Part shown: positions 24,849 to 33,799 of the stretch, in pieces
Position numbering within the stretch: the first letter of the stretch is position 1
Layout: the number at the start of each line of letters is the position of its first letter
Source of the DNA: Thermoplasmata archaeon
Lineage (GTDB): Archaea > Thermoplasmatota > Thermoplasmata > Halarchaeoplasmatales > Halarchaeoplasmataceae
Direction: 5' to 3'
Assembly (NCBI GenBank): GCA_003551675.1
Contig: PUNG01000040.1
Location: 1-40,441, forward strand
Length of the DNA: 40,441 bases
Made by a program: the position numbers and the translations under genes
The notes under the pieces: model-generated
The model's input: the letters and a program-made list of their open reading frames with translations, nothing else
What the model was told of the DNA's origin: nothing
Databases searched by the model: none

Positions 24849-25943
24849 TCATTTCACCTCCTCTCTAGACTGATAACCGACCTCCACCCTTGGATCTAAA
24901 AGGCCGTATATGATGTCAGTGATGTAAAGTCCGATGATGGAGATCACCGATAATACGAAGGTTATAGCCGCTATGAGCTGTTCTTCGATACCCCTCGCCC
25001 CAATATATTGAGTCCTATCGGAGATCGCAATTCTCAACAAAAATCCGATACCGGGCCATTGAAATATGATTTCCGCTATGAGTGCCCCTCCCAGGGATGT
25101 TAATAATGCCAGTATGACCGTGGTTATTATTGGAGGTCCTGCTGTCTTCAGGGTATGCCCGTATAGGACCTTACTTTCAGGGACGCCCTTTGCCCTAGCA
25201 TTCATTATGTAGTCGTCCTCTAGGACCCTAGTAACGATGTTTCTCGATATCCATGTAGTAGCTCCGAATCTCACAACCACGATGGTAAACAAAGGCAGGG
25301 ACATCTTGATCAAAATCTCTTTAAAGTATCCTCGATATCCAAGAGTCTGAACGGTAGGGTAAGACGGTACAGGCGTTGGGTACCATCCCAATATGTATGA
25401 AAATATGAGCACGAAGATCATGGCGGCCCACCATAGAGGTACCGATGACAACGAAGCCCCCAAAAGAGTGATGAGCTTATCCAGTTTGGAACCTGCTTTT
25501 TGAGCGATCTTTAGACCTATAAATATGGCAAGCACAGAATATATGGCGGCGGCCGTGGTGAACAACAAAATAGTATAAGGAAGGTAGCTCATTATTATAT
25601 CTGAGATATATGGACTTCCCCTGGGTGAGGTGAATCTTACTGTTTGCCCAAAGTTGAAGGTCATCATATCCTTAGCATGATCGAAGACCCTACCTATCCT
25701 CGAACCATCGAAACCGTTTTCTTCTTTCAATTCTTGGAGCCTTTCTTCTCGATAATTATAGGCAGCCTCGGGATCGTCGAACTCCATGAGCTCCACCTCC
25801 TCTTTCACCCTCCTATTGATATCATACATAGCATCTTCCTCCCTGAACGTGGTGACAAATGCAGATAGGAGCAGAGCTACGATCACAACTGTCAAAAGAA
25901 TATTTGCGGTCCGTATAGCAAAATATTTCCAAGAGGCTGGCAT
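24849..25943 (-). CDS. ABC transporter permease, DppB/OppB family
   Basis: 364 residues. One N-terminal helix (about 12-32), a long external region (about 33-120) with the FNFGQTVRF element typical of DppB proteins, then about five helices. The inner-membrane permease signature spans NARAKGVPESKVLYGHTLKTA (the EAA loop that contacts the ATPase), and the usual GALIAEIIFQWPGIGFLL follows. Such permeases import peptides or oligosaccharides with a DppC partner, two ATPases and a binding protein. None of those partners is adjacent here, so the gene is an orphan or partial cassette. A TATA-like element (minus strand GTTTAAATAA) lies about 31 bp upstream of the ATG. Confidence 0.9.
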   Translation of the reverse strand: MPASWKYFAIRTANILLTVVIVALLLSAFVTTFREEDAMYDINRRVKEEVELMEFDDPEAAYNYREERLQELKEENGFDGSRIGRVFDHAKDMMTFNFGQTVRFTSPRGSPYISDIIMSYLPYTILLFTTAAAIYSVLAIFIGLKIAQKAGSKLDKLITLLGASLSSVPLWWAAMIFVLIFSYILGWYPTPVPSYPTVQTLGYRGYFKEILIKMSLPLFTIVVVRFGATTWISRNIVTRVLEDDYIMNARAKGVPESKVLYGHTLKTAGPPIITTVILALLTSLGGALIAEIIFQWPGIGFLLRIAISDRTQYIGARGIEEQLIAAITFVLSVISIIGLYITDIIYGLLDPRVEVGYQSREEVK

Positions 25944-25969
25944 GTTATACTATTAGAGGGGGGAGAGGG

Positions 25970-25979
25970 TTATTTAAAC
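25970..25979 (-). promoter_or_regulatory. TATA box of the DppB operon
   Basis: GTTTAAATAA on the minus strand, about 31 bp before ATG 25943. Confidence 0.5.
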
Positions 25980-26023
25980 GTTATAGACAAATTTACCTCT
26001 TCCTTGTTTAAATAATCAATATC

Positions 26024-29000
26024 CTAAATTCTTTGATCGTTCATCCTGTTGTCAGATCTAGCTAACATTCTTTCCGTCTTTTTTTGCCACCGTTTCATCC
26101 CTATCTTTTCAAAAGCTTCTAACGATTCCTTTAGATATCTCTCGGCTTTTATCATATCTTGTTCTGACACATGATACATACCCAACTCATATAATGCCCT
26201 TGCCTTCCAGATCATATCTCCTGCCTCCGAGCTCTCTTCTAGTGCATCTTTTAAAGCATTCCTCGCTGTTTCGTGGTCACCTTTTTTTAGATACAGTCTT
26301 CCCATGGCTATTTTCTTTTGTGCACACAAAGAAGGTTCGCTTCTTTTTTCTACTTTTCTTGCTACCCTCAAAAAATACTCTTCTGCTTTTTCCGTTTCAT
26401 CCATCTTGAGATAAACCTCACCTAAACCCATCAAATTCTGTATCATCGCTCTATGTTCATTCAACTCCTCAGCGATCTCTAAACCTTGTGAAAAACATTC
26501 TTTTGCAGCTTCGATTTCTCCTAAGGATAGTTCAATATTTCCGATGCCACTTTTGGCTGAAGATATGACCTTGCGAAATTCTACCTTGTCTGCGGTACTG
26601 ACGGCTTTATCATAACACTTTTTCGCTCTTTCAAGGTCTCCACTGTGATGATATATACATCCAAGATGATCATACGACTCCGCTAGTGCCCAGAACAGGC
26701 CGCTCTTTTCTAACAAATTGCTATTCTCGACGAGGATTTCTTCGGCCTCATCCAATTTACCTTCTTTCTTTTTCAACGCACATTCGGTCAATAGTATTTT
26801 GGCACGGACGTAGTCATCCTCAGTTTTTTTTAAGATCGATTTACATTTTTTGATGTATCTCTTTGATTTATTTAGATCTCCACGGTAAAGAAACAGAGAA
26901 GAGAGGTTTGAAAAAGAGAGTGCCTTAAGTCTCTCCTCCTTCAATTCCTCGGCGATCTCACTGCTCCTTTTTAATAAATACAAAGATTGATTCCATTTTC
27001 CTTGATTTAATTGATATATACCCAAATTCAACAAAACATTGATGAGTCCCACCTTGTACCCTACATCTTCACAAATCTTTAAAGATTTTTTAAAATACTT
27101 TTCCGTTCTCTCCGGGTCTCCTTTACGCTTGTAGGCAACCGCTATATTATGATAGGACTTATTCAACCCCACATCATCATCGATATTTTCCCTTATGTCG
27201 ATGGCTTTTTTCAATTTTTCTATTGATTGAGAATATCTATTTTTAGTCAGATCTACCATGCCTAAGTCATGATAAACCTGCCCCATCTCTTTGTCACCGC
27301 CTATATCCTCTGCTAATCTCTTCTCTTTATCATATATCCTCTCTGCTTCGTACGGATCACCTCTCATCAGGCATATCCAACCCTTTAAACTGAGAAGTTT
27401 ACAGGTGATCGTGTCCTTTTTTTCGTTCAACGCCAGACCGTCTTTTATATATCGAAGAGCCATGTCAAAGTCTTCCTGGGTGATGTAAGTCTCGGCGATC
27501 CCGCAGTAGATGGCTTTTTTTTCATCGCATTTATGCGTTCTCACTGCTGCTTGAGCCAGATACTCCCTGCTCCTTTCATTATCACCTAGCAGATAATAAG
27601 CCCTTGCGATCTTTTTGATTATTTTGATCTCATCTATTAACTTTTCATCTATATCTGCGGTTAAGTCTATCACTTTTTTATACATATCGATGGTATTTTC
27701 ATGGGCGAATATATTTTCTGATTCCTTCCCTGCTTTTATATAATAGTCGACTGCCTTTCCCATCTCTTTTCCCTTCTCATGATGGCGAGCGAGCTCAGAA
27801 TAATGGCCCTCGAGCTCTTTTTCGTACATCTCTTCGATATTCTCAGCTATCAAGAGATGTATTTTTTTCTTTTTCCAAGACGGGATCCTTTCGTAAGCTA
27901 TCTGTGAGATCAGATGATGAGAGAAATCGAAAGATTCATCCTGGGATTTTTTTTCTAATATATCCTTATCTACCAGTTCCTCAAATCCGTATAAAAGATC
28001 GATCTCATCGATATTAGCAATTTTACTTACCAATTCAAAAGAGAAGGCACCTCCAATAACTGAGCATAATTCAACTATCCTACGAGCCTTTTTAGATATG
28101 TGTGAATCCAACCTTTTCTCTATCACATTTTTTAGAGTTTCGGGGATCTTCAACTCATCTTCTTCCATGGGATAATCAGACGAGTAAGGAGGTATTTTTC
28201 CATCCTCTATTAAGAGCCGCATGAATTCTTTCAAGAACAGTGGATTTCCATGACTCATGCGGTGAAGTAATTTAACGAACCTGAAAGGAAGAGCAGGATC
28301 TCCTGTTATTTCAAACATCAATTCCGCCGAATCGTCCATATCAAAATTATCCAGGATCATCGTTCTACAATCATCCTCCCAAGATAATTCCCTTTTCAGT
28401 TCCTCCAATAGATGATCATCGGATAATTCCTCATACCTATAGTTACATAAGAACAACAAAGGTGCTCCGCCTAAATTTTTAGTCAGATATTTCAGTAGTT
28501 CTACACTTGCAGCATCGGCCCATTGAAGATCATCCAAAAATATGATGATGGGTTTCTCCAAAGATGCTTCTCTGAGACGCTGGGCTATATCGTCAAAGTA
28601 AGCTGTTTTTTTAGCCTGAAAAAACTCATAATCGTCCGTTTCTAGTGATGCTTTACTTATGGTTTTAAAATCTATATCTATATCTTCGCCAAAGGCTTTT
28701 ATGAAAGGAAAAAAGGGTTTCGATAGTTCTGACCTTGCTTCCCCGCTCAAAAAAAGGATATCTTTTTCGTCCGATCTATCCTTGAATTCCATGCATAGCT
28801 CGGTCTTTCCACTCCCTGAAACACCGGAGATGAAGAGAACAATACTACCTTCCTCGGTCACCTCTTTAAAACACTCTTCTAATCGTGAGATTTCCTCTTT
28901 TCTATCTACGAAAGATATCTTATCCAACTCTTTCCGCTCATTTATTTCGAGTACGCCCTTCTCGTCTACATCCTGAAGAGCACGTAGGAGAGGATATCTA

Positions 29001-29359
29001 TCCCGGGTATGATCATCTATATCTTTTAGCCTTATCTTTTTTTCCTCATCTAATTTTTTTACCACTATCTGCTTTTTGAGAAACCGGTCACGCACGCTCT
29101 TCGCCTTCTCTCGCCCTTCATGTGTGAGACGGTAAACTTTCAATTTCCTTTTTTGCTCTTTCCCTACATCTTTCATTTCTTCCTCCACCCAACCCATTTT
29201 AACCATGAAAGAAAGAGCCCTGCTGACATAACCTCTGCTGGCACCAACCGCCTTCATTATCCCCTTTTGGGAAACGGAATGAGATGTATCTGTTTGATGA
29301 TTTTCGTTCACGTGGTTCGCCAAATGAAGTAATATCCTTTCCTTGACGGTGGATCTCAT
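26024..29359 (-). CDS. wHTH - AAA/STAND ATPase - TPR transcriptional regulator
   Basis: 1111 residues. Residues 1-95 are a winged helix-turn-helix (GIMKAVGASRGYVSRALSFM as the recognition region, then VYRLTHEGREKA as the wing). Residues 150-440 form an AAA_16/STAND ATPase: FVDRKEEISRLEE, Walker A GVSGSGKT (179-186), Walker B IIIFLDDLQWAD near 275, and HGNPLFLKEFMRLL in the arginine/sensor region. From about 545 to 1090 runs a long TPR array (many repeats of the A-x-x-Y-x-x-L-G type). The plan resembles MalT/LuxR-type ATPases but with an archaeal DNA-binding head in front. The TPRs probably sense a ligand or protein that switches the ATPase. It starts 11 bases after the DUF3795 gene and is likely co-transcribed with it. 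Target genes are unknown. Confidence 0.85.
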   Translation of the reverse strand: MRSTVKERILLHLANHVNENHQTDTSHSVSQKGIMKAVGASRGYVSRALSFMVKMGWVEEEMKDVGKEQKRKLKVYRLTHEGREKAKSVRDRFLKKQIVVKKLDEEKKIRLKDIDDHTRDRYPLLRALQDVDEKGVLEINERKELDKISFVDRKEEISRLEECFKEVTEEGSIVLFISGVSGSGKTELCMEFKDRSDEKDILFLSGEARSELSKPFFPFIKAFGEDIDIDFKTISKASLETDDYEFFQAKKTAYFDDIAQRLREASLEKPIIIFLDDLQWADAASVELLKYLTKNLGGAPLLFLCNYRYEELSDDHLLEELKRELSWEDDCRTMILDNFDMDDSAELMFEITGDPALPFRFVKLLHRMSHGNPLFLKEFMRLLIEDGKIPPYSSDYPMEEDELKIPETLKNVIEKRLDSHISKKARRIVELCSVIGGAFSFELVSKIANIDEIDLLYGFEELVDKDILEKKSQDESFDFSHHLISQIAYERIPSWKKKKIHLLIAENIEEMYEKELEGHYSELARHHEKGKEMGKAVDYYIKAGKESENIFAHENTIDMYKKVIDLTADIDEKLIDEIKIIKKIARAYYLLGDNERSREYLAQAAVRTHKCDEKKAIYCGIAETYITQEDFDMALRYIKDGLALNEKKDTITCKLLSLKGWICLMRGDPYEAERIYDKEKRLAEDIGGDKEMGQVYHDLGMVDLTKNRYSQSIEKLKKAIDIRENIDDDVGLNKSYHNIAVAYKRKGDPERTEKYFKKSLKICEDVGYKVGLINVLLNLGIYQLNQGKWNQSLYLLKRSSEIAEELKEERLKALSFSNLSSLFLYRGDLNKSKRYIKKCKSILKKTEDDYVRAKILLTECALKKKEGKLDEAEEILVENSNLLEKSGLFWALAESYDHLGCIYHHSGDLERAKKCYDKAVSTADKVEFRKVISSAKSGIGNIELSLGEIEAAKECFSQGLEIAEELNEHRAMIQNLMGLGEVYLKMDETEKAEEYFLRVARKVEKRSEPSLCAQKKIAMGRLYLKKGDHETARNALKDALEESSEAGDMIWKARALYELGMYHVSEQDMIKAERYLKESLEAFEKIGMKRWQKKTERMLARSDNRMNDQRI

Positions 29360-29370
29360 AATATTACGTC

Positions 29371-29949
29371 CTATGCTTTTATCTTAAGTTCTATCCCTTC
29401 TTCAAGAGCAGCATCGGTTAAGCACGCTTTCAGGATAGTAGATTTACATTTAACATCTTTCTGGTCGATCTTTTCCTTTTCGATCCTTTGATCCGCCACC
29501 TCCAAAGAGGTTTTTAGGGCCTTGAGCTCGAGTAAAGTTGCAGCCCTGCAGAAAAAGCTCTTGGATCTGCCGTCGTTGTAATCCTCCAATAGGATTTCAA
29601 GTATATTTATCCTTTCTTTCTGATGGTCCACGAATCTTTCCACGCCGTTCTCTTTTACAAAGTTAAAATTAGGTATGACTTTTTTGTACGACGGATACGA
29701 TGGAGAATCTTCCAATTTTTGATCTTTGATCCTGGAACAGGGGAACTGTGGACACTCAACACACACTTCGAGGTTTTTTTTCTTAACACAACAGGTTATA
29801 AAAGAACAGGAGGGATGCTTATCAAAAAAATCGGGGCCACAACATCCAGGACATCTTGAAGATCCTTCTGAATGATATCTCGGGCATAAACCGCAGTCAA
29901 GGCCACATACCCCTATGGTCGGGTATCTCTTACTAGGTGATTTTCCCAT
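29371..29949 (-). CDS. Cys-rich DUF3795-type protein
   Basis: 192 residues. The N-terminal 80 residues are rich in cysteine in pairs: VCGLDCGLCPRY, SRCPGCCGP, CSFITCCV and VCVECPQFPCSR, the pattern of the DUF3795 family, which probably binds zinc or an iron-sulfur cluster. The C-terminal half is helical and charged without a known motif. Function is unknown. It is the first gene of a two-gene operon with the large wHTH-ATPase-TPR regulator, so it may sense redox or metal for it; that is inference. A TATA box lies about 27 bp upstream of the ATG. Confidence 0.75.
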   Translation of the reverse strand: MGKSPSKRYPTIGVCGLDCGLCPRYHSEGSSRCPGCCGPDFFDKHPSCSFITCCVKKKNLEVCVECPQFPCSRIKDQKLEDSPSYPSYKKVIPNFNFVKENGVERFVDHQKERINILEILLEDYNDGRSKSFFCRAATLLELKALKTSLEVADQRIEKEKIDQKDVKCKSTILKACLTDAALEEGIELKIKA

Positions 29950-29970
29950 ATGTTTAGTCTCCTTGTATCT

Positions 29971-29981
29971 ATTAAATTATA
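29971..29981 (-). promoter_or_regulatory. TATA box of the DUF3795/regulator operon
   Basis: TATAATTTAAT on the minus strand, centred about 27 bp before ATG 29949. A small perfect inverted repeat, ACTGAG-TGG-CTCAGT (29998-30012), lies just upstream and could be an operator. Confidence 0.5.
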
Positions 29982-30063
29982 GTATTAAATGATTTTCACT
30001 GAGTGGCTCAGTATTCTCAGCTTTGTTTGAGATGAACATTCCTTCATATCTATTTTTTCTATT

Positions 30064-30966
30064 TTAAGAGTCATGACGGAGAGGCCTGATGGAGGTATCT
30101 TGACTCTTAAGGATGTCTGTTTTTTCGTCTAGCTGACAAAAAGCAAGGAGACCGAACAGTACGGACCTATCGTCCAAGGATGCAACGGCTATTTCAGGCA
30201 TCTCGCAGATGACATCCTTTTCAAGCATGGACTCAAGATCAGAAGTGATCACTTCTGGGTGATTCACCGCTACACCCCCTCCTAGCACTATGACTTCCGG
30301 GCTGTAGGCGTTGACAACGTTGGATATACCGGCGGCATTGTACTCTTTCATCTTCTCTATGGTCTTTTTGGCGGCACTGTTTGCCTCTCGATATTTTAAG
30401 AACAACTCTTCTGAGTCTTTGAATTCTTTTCCGGTCAACTCAAGTGCGAATTCGGGTAGATTATCGCCGGAACAGTAAGACTCCCAGTGACCTTCTCCGC
30501 CGCACCCACATCTTCGATCACCTCCTACCTTTATATGACCGATCTCTGCAAAATTTCCCATCCTGCCCTCGATCAAATTATCCTCGATTATCACACCCGC
30601 ACCTATACCCGAGCTGATGGTTATGTAGACCATGTTCGAGGCACGTACATCTCCAAAAACGTATTCACCTACAACACCAGCACTGCAATCGTTCACTAAA
30701 AAAAACGTATCTATATCCGAACTTAACAGTTCGACCATGTCTACTTTTTTATCGGGTATGTTAGGTGGATATATCACCCCGTTCTCACGGTCCAAGGGGC
30801 CGGGAACGGCGATCACGGCTTTTTTTATATCATCCATGGGCAGTTCTTCGAGGTTCGGCTCATCTAGGAACTTATCGGTTTTTATTTTAGTGATGAACTC
30901 AAAGCCCCTCTCACCTATACCTACGAAGGTCTTTGTAGCTCCTATATCTATGCAGAGGTAAGTCAT
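30064..30966 (-). CDS. ROK-family sugar kinase (glucokinase-like)
   Basis: 300 residues, typical of ROK kinases. The phosphate-1 motif CIDIGATKTFVGIG is at the start, the sugar-binding VNDCSAGVVGEY includes the catalytic Asp D93, and ISSGIGAGVIIEDNLIEG is the phosphate-2 loop. The ROK zinc site is GHIKVGGDRRCGCGGEGHWE (H144, C153, C155), with His160 where many family members have a third Cys. The adenosine motif VIVLGGGVAVN is near 225. It probably phosphorylates glucose or a related hexose with ATP. It is divergent from a GH3 beta-glucosidase, which would supply glucose in the cytosol. A TATA-like element lies about 26 bp upstream. Confidence 0.9.
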   Translation of the reverse strand: MTYLCIDIGATKTFVGIGERGFEFITKIKTDKFLDEPNLEELPMDDIKKAVIAVPGPLDRENGVIYPPNIPDKKVDMVELLSSDIDTFFLVNDCSAGVVGEYVFGDVRASNMVYITISSGIGAGVIIEDNLIEGRMGNFAEIGHIKVGGDRRCGCGGEGHWESYCSGDNLPEFALELTGKEFKDSEELFLKYREANSAAKKTIEKMKEYNAAGISNVVNAYSPEVIVLGGGVAVNHPEVITSDLESMLEKDVICEMPEIAVASLDDRSVLFGLLAFCQLDEKTDILKSQDTSIRPLRHDS

Positions 30967-30987
30967 CTTTGGATTATCAAGATAACT

Positions 30988-31074
30988 ACCATAAAGGTCT
31001 AACGGTTCCGGTATTCAACACATGCGAGAGAAAGGTTTGAAAGAGACGAAGAAAAATTACCATAAATTAAATAT
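30988..31074. promoter_or_regulatory. Divergent promoters of the ROK kinase and GH3 genes
   Basis: For the minus-strand kinase, CCTTTATGGT (30988-30997) lies about 26 bp before ATG 30966. For the plus-strand glucosidase, CATAAATTAAATAT (31061-31074) lies about 37 bp before ATG 31104, leaving a short leader with AGGTAG. The shared region would allow joint control of the two sugar genes. Confidence 0.5.
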
Positions 31075-31103
31075 GTTCTCAGACTTGATAACAGGTAGCT
31101 AAG

Positions 31104-33554
31104 ATGGAAAAAAAGAAGTCGATGGAGAAACTTTTAGAGGAGATGACGCTGGAGGAAAAAGTATCCTTCTGCTCCGGAAAGGATTTTTGGCATCTTGAAG
31201 GGCTCGAGAGATCAGGCATACCCTCTATCTTAGTAACAGACGGACCCCATGGAGTCAGAAAACTGCCAGATGATGCAGAAGACAGTTTAGGGATCGAGCA
31301 AAGCGTCCCGGCCACCTGTTTCCCCACGGCTTCTCTTTTAGCCTCCACTTGGAATACTGAGATGATAAAGGAAGTCGGCCGAGCTATCGGAGAAGAATGT
31401 CGAGAGGAGAAAGTGGCCGTTTTGTTAGGACCCGGCGCTAACATCAAGCGTTCGCCGCTGTGTGGAAGGAACTTTGAATATTTCTCTGAAGACCCCTATC
31501 TCTCGGGTGAAATATCTGGGAGTTTTATAGAGGGAGTACAGTCTGAAGGTATAGGTACATCCCTGAAGCATTTTGCAGTGAACAACCAGGAAAAACGCCG
31601 CATGACCATCGACGCCATAGTAGATGAAAGGGCACTTCGAGAGATATATCTAGCTGGGTTTGAGAGAGCTATCAACAAAGGGGATCCCCTGACGGTCATG
31701 TGCGCTTACAATAGAGTCAATGGAGATTACTGCAGTGAGCACCAGCATTTATTGATTGATATCTTGAGGAGGGAATGGGGCTATGCTGGTGCACTCATCT
31801 CCGATTGGGGTGCTGTCAACGATCGTGTAAAAGCATTAAAAGCCGGTCTAGACGTAGAGATGCCGGGAGATAATCCAAGGAACGACGATTTGATATTAAA
31901 AGCGGTAAAAAACGGTGAGATTTCAGAAAAAAAATTAGACGAAACCGTCAAAAGGATCCTAAAGATAATACGAAGGACTTCGGACGGCGCCGAAGACGGA
32001 TTCACTTACCACCGATCGGCACACCACGAAAAGGCAAGGGAGATCGCCGCTGAAGGTACCGTTCTGTTGAAGAACGAAGGTGATGTTCTACCTCTCAAAA
32101 AAGGAAGATCTATCGCAGTTCTAGGAGAGTTAGCTAAGAAACCAAGGTACCAGGGAAGCGGCAGTTCCATGATACGCCCGAATACTCTCGACCGGCCTTT
32201 GGAAGAATTAAAAAGATCTTATAAAGATCCTAAAAATATCAGATTCGCGCAGGGTTATCGGCTGAAAGAAGATCGTATCGATCCTGATTTGATGGAAGAA
32301 GCGGTCGATTTAGCGGGTTCTTCCGATATCACCATCATCTTTGCAGGCTTACCGGCCCGCTATGAATCGGAGGGATTCGACAGGGATCACATGAAGATAC
32401 CTAGTAACCAAAATATCCTCATAGAAAAAGTAAGTGAGGTGAGCGACCAAGTGATAGTCATCTTGCAGAACGGAGCGCCGGTGGAGATGCCTTGGATAGA
32501 GGATGTAAAAGGAATCATAGAGGCATATCTAGGCGGAGAGGCGGGAGGCGGCGCTGTAGCTGACATCATCTTAGGGTTGAAGAATCCCAGTGGGAAACTG
32601 GCCGAAAGCTTTCCTTACCGATTGGAAGATAATCCATCCTATCCTTATTTTCCCGGAGGTAAAAACACGGTCGAATACAGAGAGAGCATATTTGTAGGTT
32701 ACAGATATTATGATCACGCTGATGTAGACGTGATGTTCCCTTTTGGCCACGGCCTGAGTTATACCGATTTCGAGTTATCTGGATTATGGATAGAAGAAGA
32801 CGAGTGGGACGGAGAAGGCGAATTAGATCTTAAGTGCGCTATCAAAAATACTGGAGATCGGCCGGGGAAGGAAGTTGTTCAGGTTTACGTCGAAGCCTGT
32901 GATTCGAATATTTTACGGCCCCCGAAAGAGCTCGGTGCCTTCAAAAAGGTGAGATTGGAGCCTGGAGAAGAGAAGATCGTCACGTTTTCACTGGAACCAA
33001 AAGTATTTTCATATTACAACACATCCGAAAAAAGATGGGTCCTAGAGTCGGGCGTATTCAATATCTTGGTGGGAAGATCTTCTAGAGACATCGTTCTACA
33101 AGAAGATATCGTGGTTGCTGGGAATGAAAAAGTCGGAGTCATGACAGATGCATCAGTTCGAACCGCCTATCTTGAGTTACCAGGTAAAAAAATATGTCGA
33201 GATGTGTTCGAAGAGCTTTACGGTAAGTCCCTTCCACCGCATAACGAAGGTTTTCAAAAACCCTATGATATGAATACCCCGCTAGGTGCGGTTAGAGACA
33301 CACCTGTCGGAGAAAGATTGTTTTCTGAAGTCCAGAAAGCTATAAAAGAGAGGTCAAAAGATCATGAGCAGATGACATCTATGATGCAGAACATGATAAA
33401 AGAGATGCCTATACGCAATCTTCCAGTATTCAGTCAGGGAGAGATCGACTATCCCATGACGGAAGCATTTCTGAAGATGATCAACGGGCATTACCTCCAT
33501 GGAGGTTTTCAGCTGATGAAATCTATGATAAGTAAAAAAAGTTTGAGAGGATAA
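31104..33554 (+). CDS. Glycoside hydrolase family 3 beta-glucosidase
   Basis: 816 residues. N-terminal GH3 barrel with TDGPHGVRK, LLGPGANIKRSPLCGRNFEYFSEDP split as usual, SLKHFAVNNQE (substrate-binding KHF) and the nucleophile D234 in GALISDWGAVNDR. The C-terminal GH3 domain (IAVLGELAKKPRYQGSGSS, GLPARYESEGFDRDHM with the acid/base region) follows, then a fibronectin-III-like domain after FPFGHGLSYTDFEL. An extra approximately 130-residue C-terminal segment ends with EMPIRNLPVFSQGE, as in several bacterial GH3 enzymes. There is no signal peptide, so it acts in the cytosol on imported oligosaccharides. The gene has a bacterial-like architecture and may have been transferred. It is divergent from a sugar kinase. 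Confidence 0.93.
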   Translation: MEKKKSMEKLLEEMTLEEKVSFCSGKDFWHLEGLERSGIPSILVTDGPHGVRKLPDDAEDSLGIEQSVPATCFPTASLLASTWNTEMIKEVGRAIGEECREEKVAVLLGPGANIKRSPLCGRNFEYFSEDPYLSGEISGSFIEGVQSEGIGTSLKHFAVNNQEKRRMTIDAIVDERALREIYLAGFERAINKGDPLTVMCAYNRVNGDYCSEHQHLLIDILRREWGYAGALISDWGAVNDRVKALKAGLDVEMPGDNPRNDDLILKAVKNGEISEKKLDETVKRILKIIRRTSDGAEDGFTYHRSAHHEKAREIAAEGTVLLKNEGDVLPLKKGRSIAVLGELAKKPRYQGSGSSMIRPNTLDRPLEELKRSYKDPKNIRFAQGYRLKEDRIDPDLMEEAVDLAGSSDITIIFAGLPARYESEGFDRDHMKIPSNQNILIEKVSEVSDQVIVILQNGAPVEMPWIEDVKGIIEAYLGGEAGGGAVADIILGLKNPSGKLAESFPYRLEDNPSYPYFPGGKNTVEYRESIFVGYRYYDHADVDVMFPFGHGLSYTDFELSGLWIEEDEWDGEGELDLKCAIKNTGDRPGKEVVQVYVEACDSNILRPPKELGAFKKVRLEPGEEKIVTFSLEPKVFSYYNTSEKRWVLESGVFNILVGRSSRDIVLQEDIVVAGNEKVGVMTDASVRTAYLELPGKKICRDVFEELYGKSLPPHNEGFQKPYDMNTPLGAVRDTPVGERLFSEVQKAIKERSKDHEQMTSMMQNMIKEMPIRNLPVFSQGEIDYPMTEAFLKMINGHYLHGGFQLMKSMISKKSLRG

Positions 33555-33665
33555 GTTCGAACCGATATCACGGGCATATTGATCTCCCGGGTTTTGAACT
33601 ATAAGTTACGATTTTTACATGAGTAAAAAAACACTAAAAGTGATACAAAACGAGATGAGGGATAA

Positions 33666-33674
33666 TTATAAATA
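33666..33674 (+). promoter_or_regulatory. TATA box of the candidate small RNA
   Basis: TTATAAATA, a near-consensus archaeal TATA element, 25-27 bp before the predicted transcription start near 33695. No protein gene follows on this strand for 800 bases. Confidence 0.55.
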
Positions 33675-33680
33675 GCACCT

Positions 33681-33696
33681 TTGCACATATGTGCAA
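33681..33696 (+). promoter_or_regulatory. Perfect 16-bp palindrome, candidate operator
   Basis: TTGCACATATGTGCAA, exact dyad symmetry, lying between the TATA box and the predicted transcription start. A dimeric regulator bound here would block RNA polymerase. Confidence 0.55.
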
Positions 33697-33771
33697 GTAG
33701 TTACACAATCACGATAACCTCCCCCCTTCCCTCCCTATCATATCACGATACTCCCCCTCCCTCCCTTTTTT
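33695..33771 (+). ncRNA. Candidate small RNA with duplicated C-rich motif
   Basis: Downstream of the TATA box and palindrome, about 75 bases contain two copies of ATCACGATA (33708-33716 and 33742-33750), each followed by a run of CTCCC-type sequence (717-735 and 751-765 of this kilobase). It ends in six T (33766-33771), a plausible archaeal terminator. No open frame with a start is present. The CCUCCC runs would be complementary to Shine-Dalgarno sequences (GGAGG), so the RNA could mask ribosome-binding sites. All functional points are inference; the promoter, repeats and T-run are directly visible. Confidence 0.4.
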
Positions 33772-33799
33772 CTATTCTCTGATATCTCATAGAGGATAG

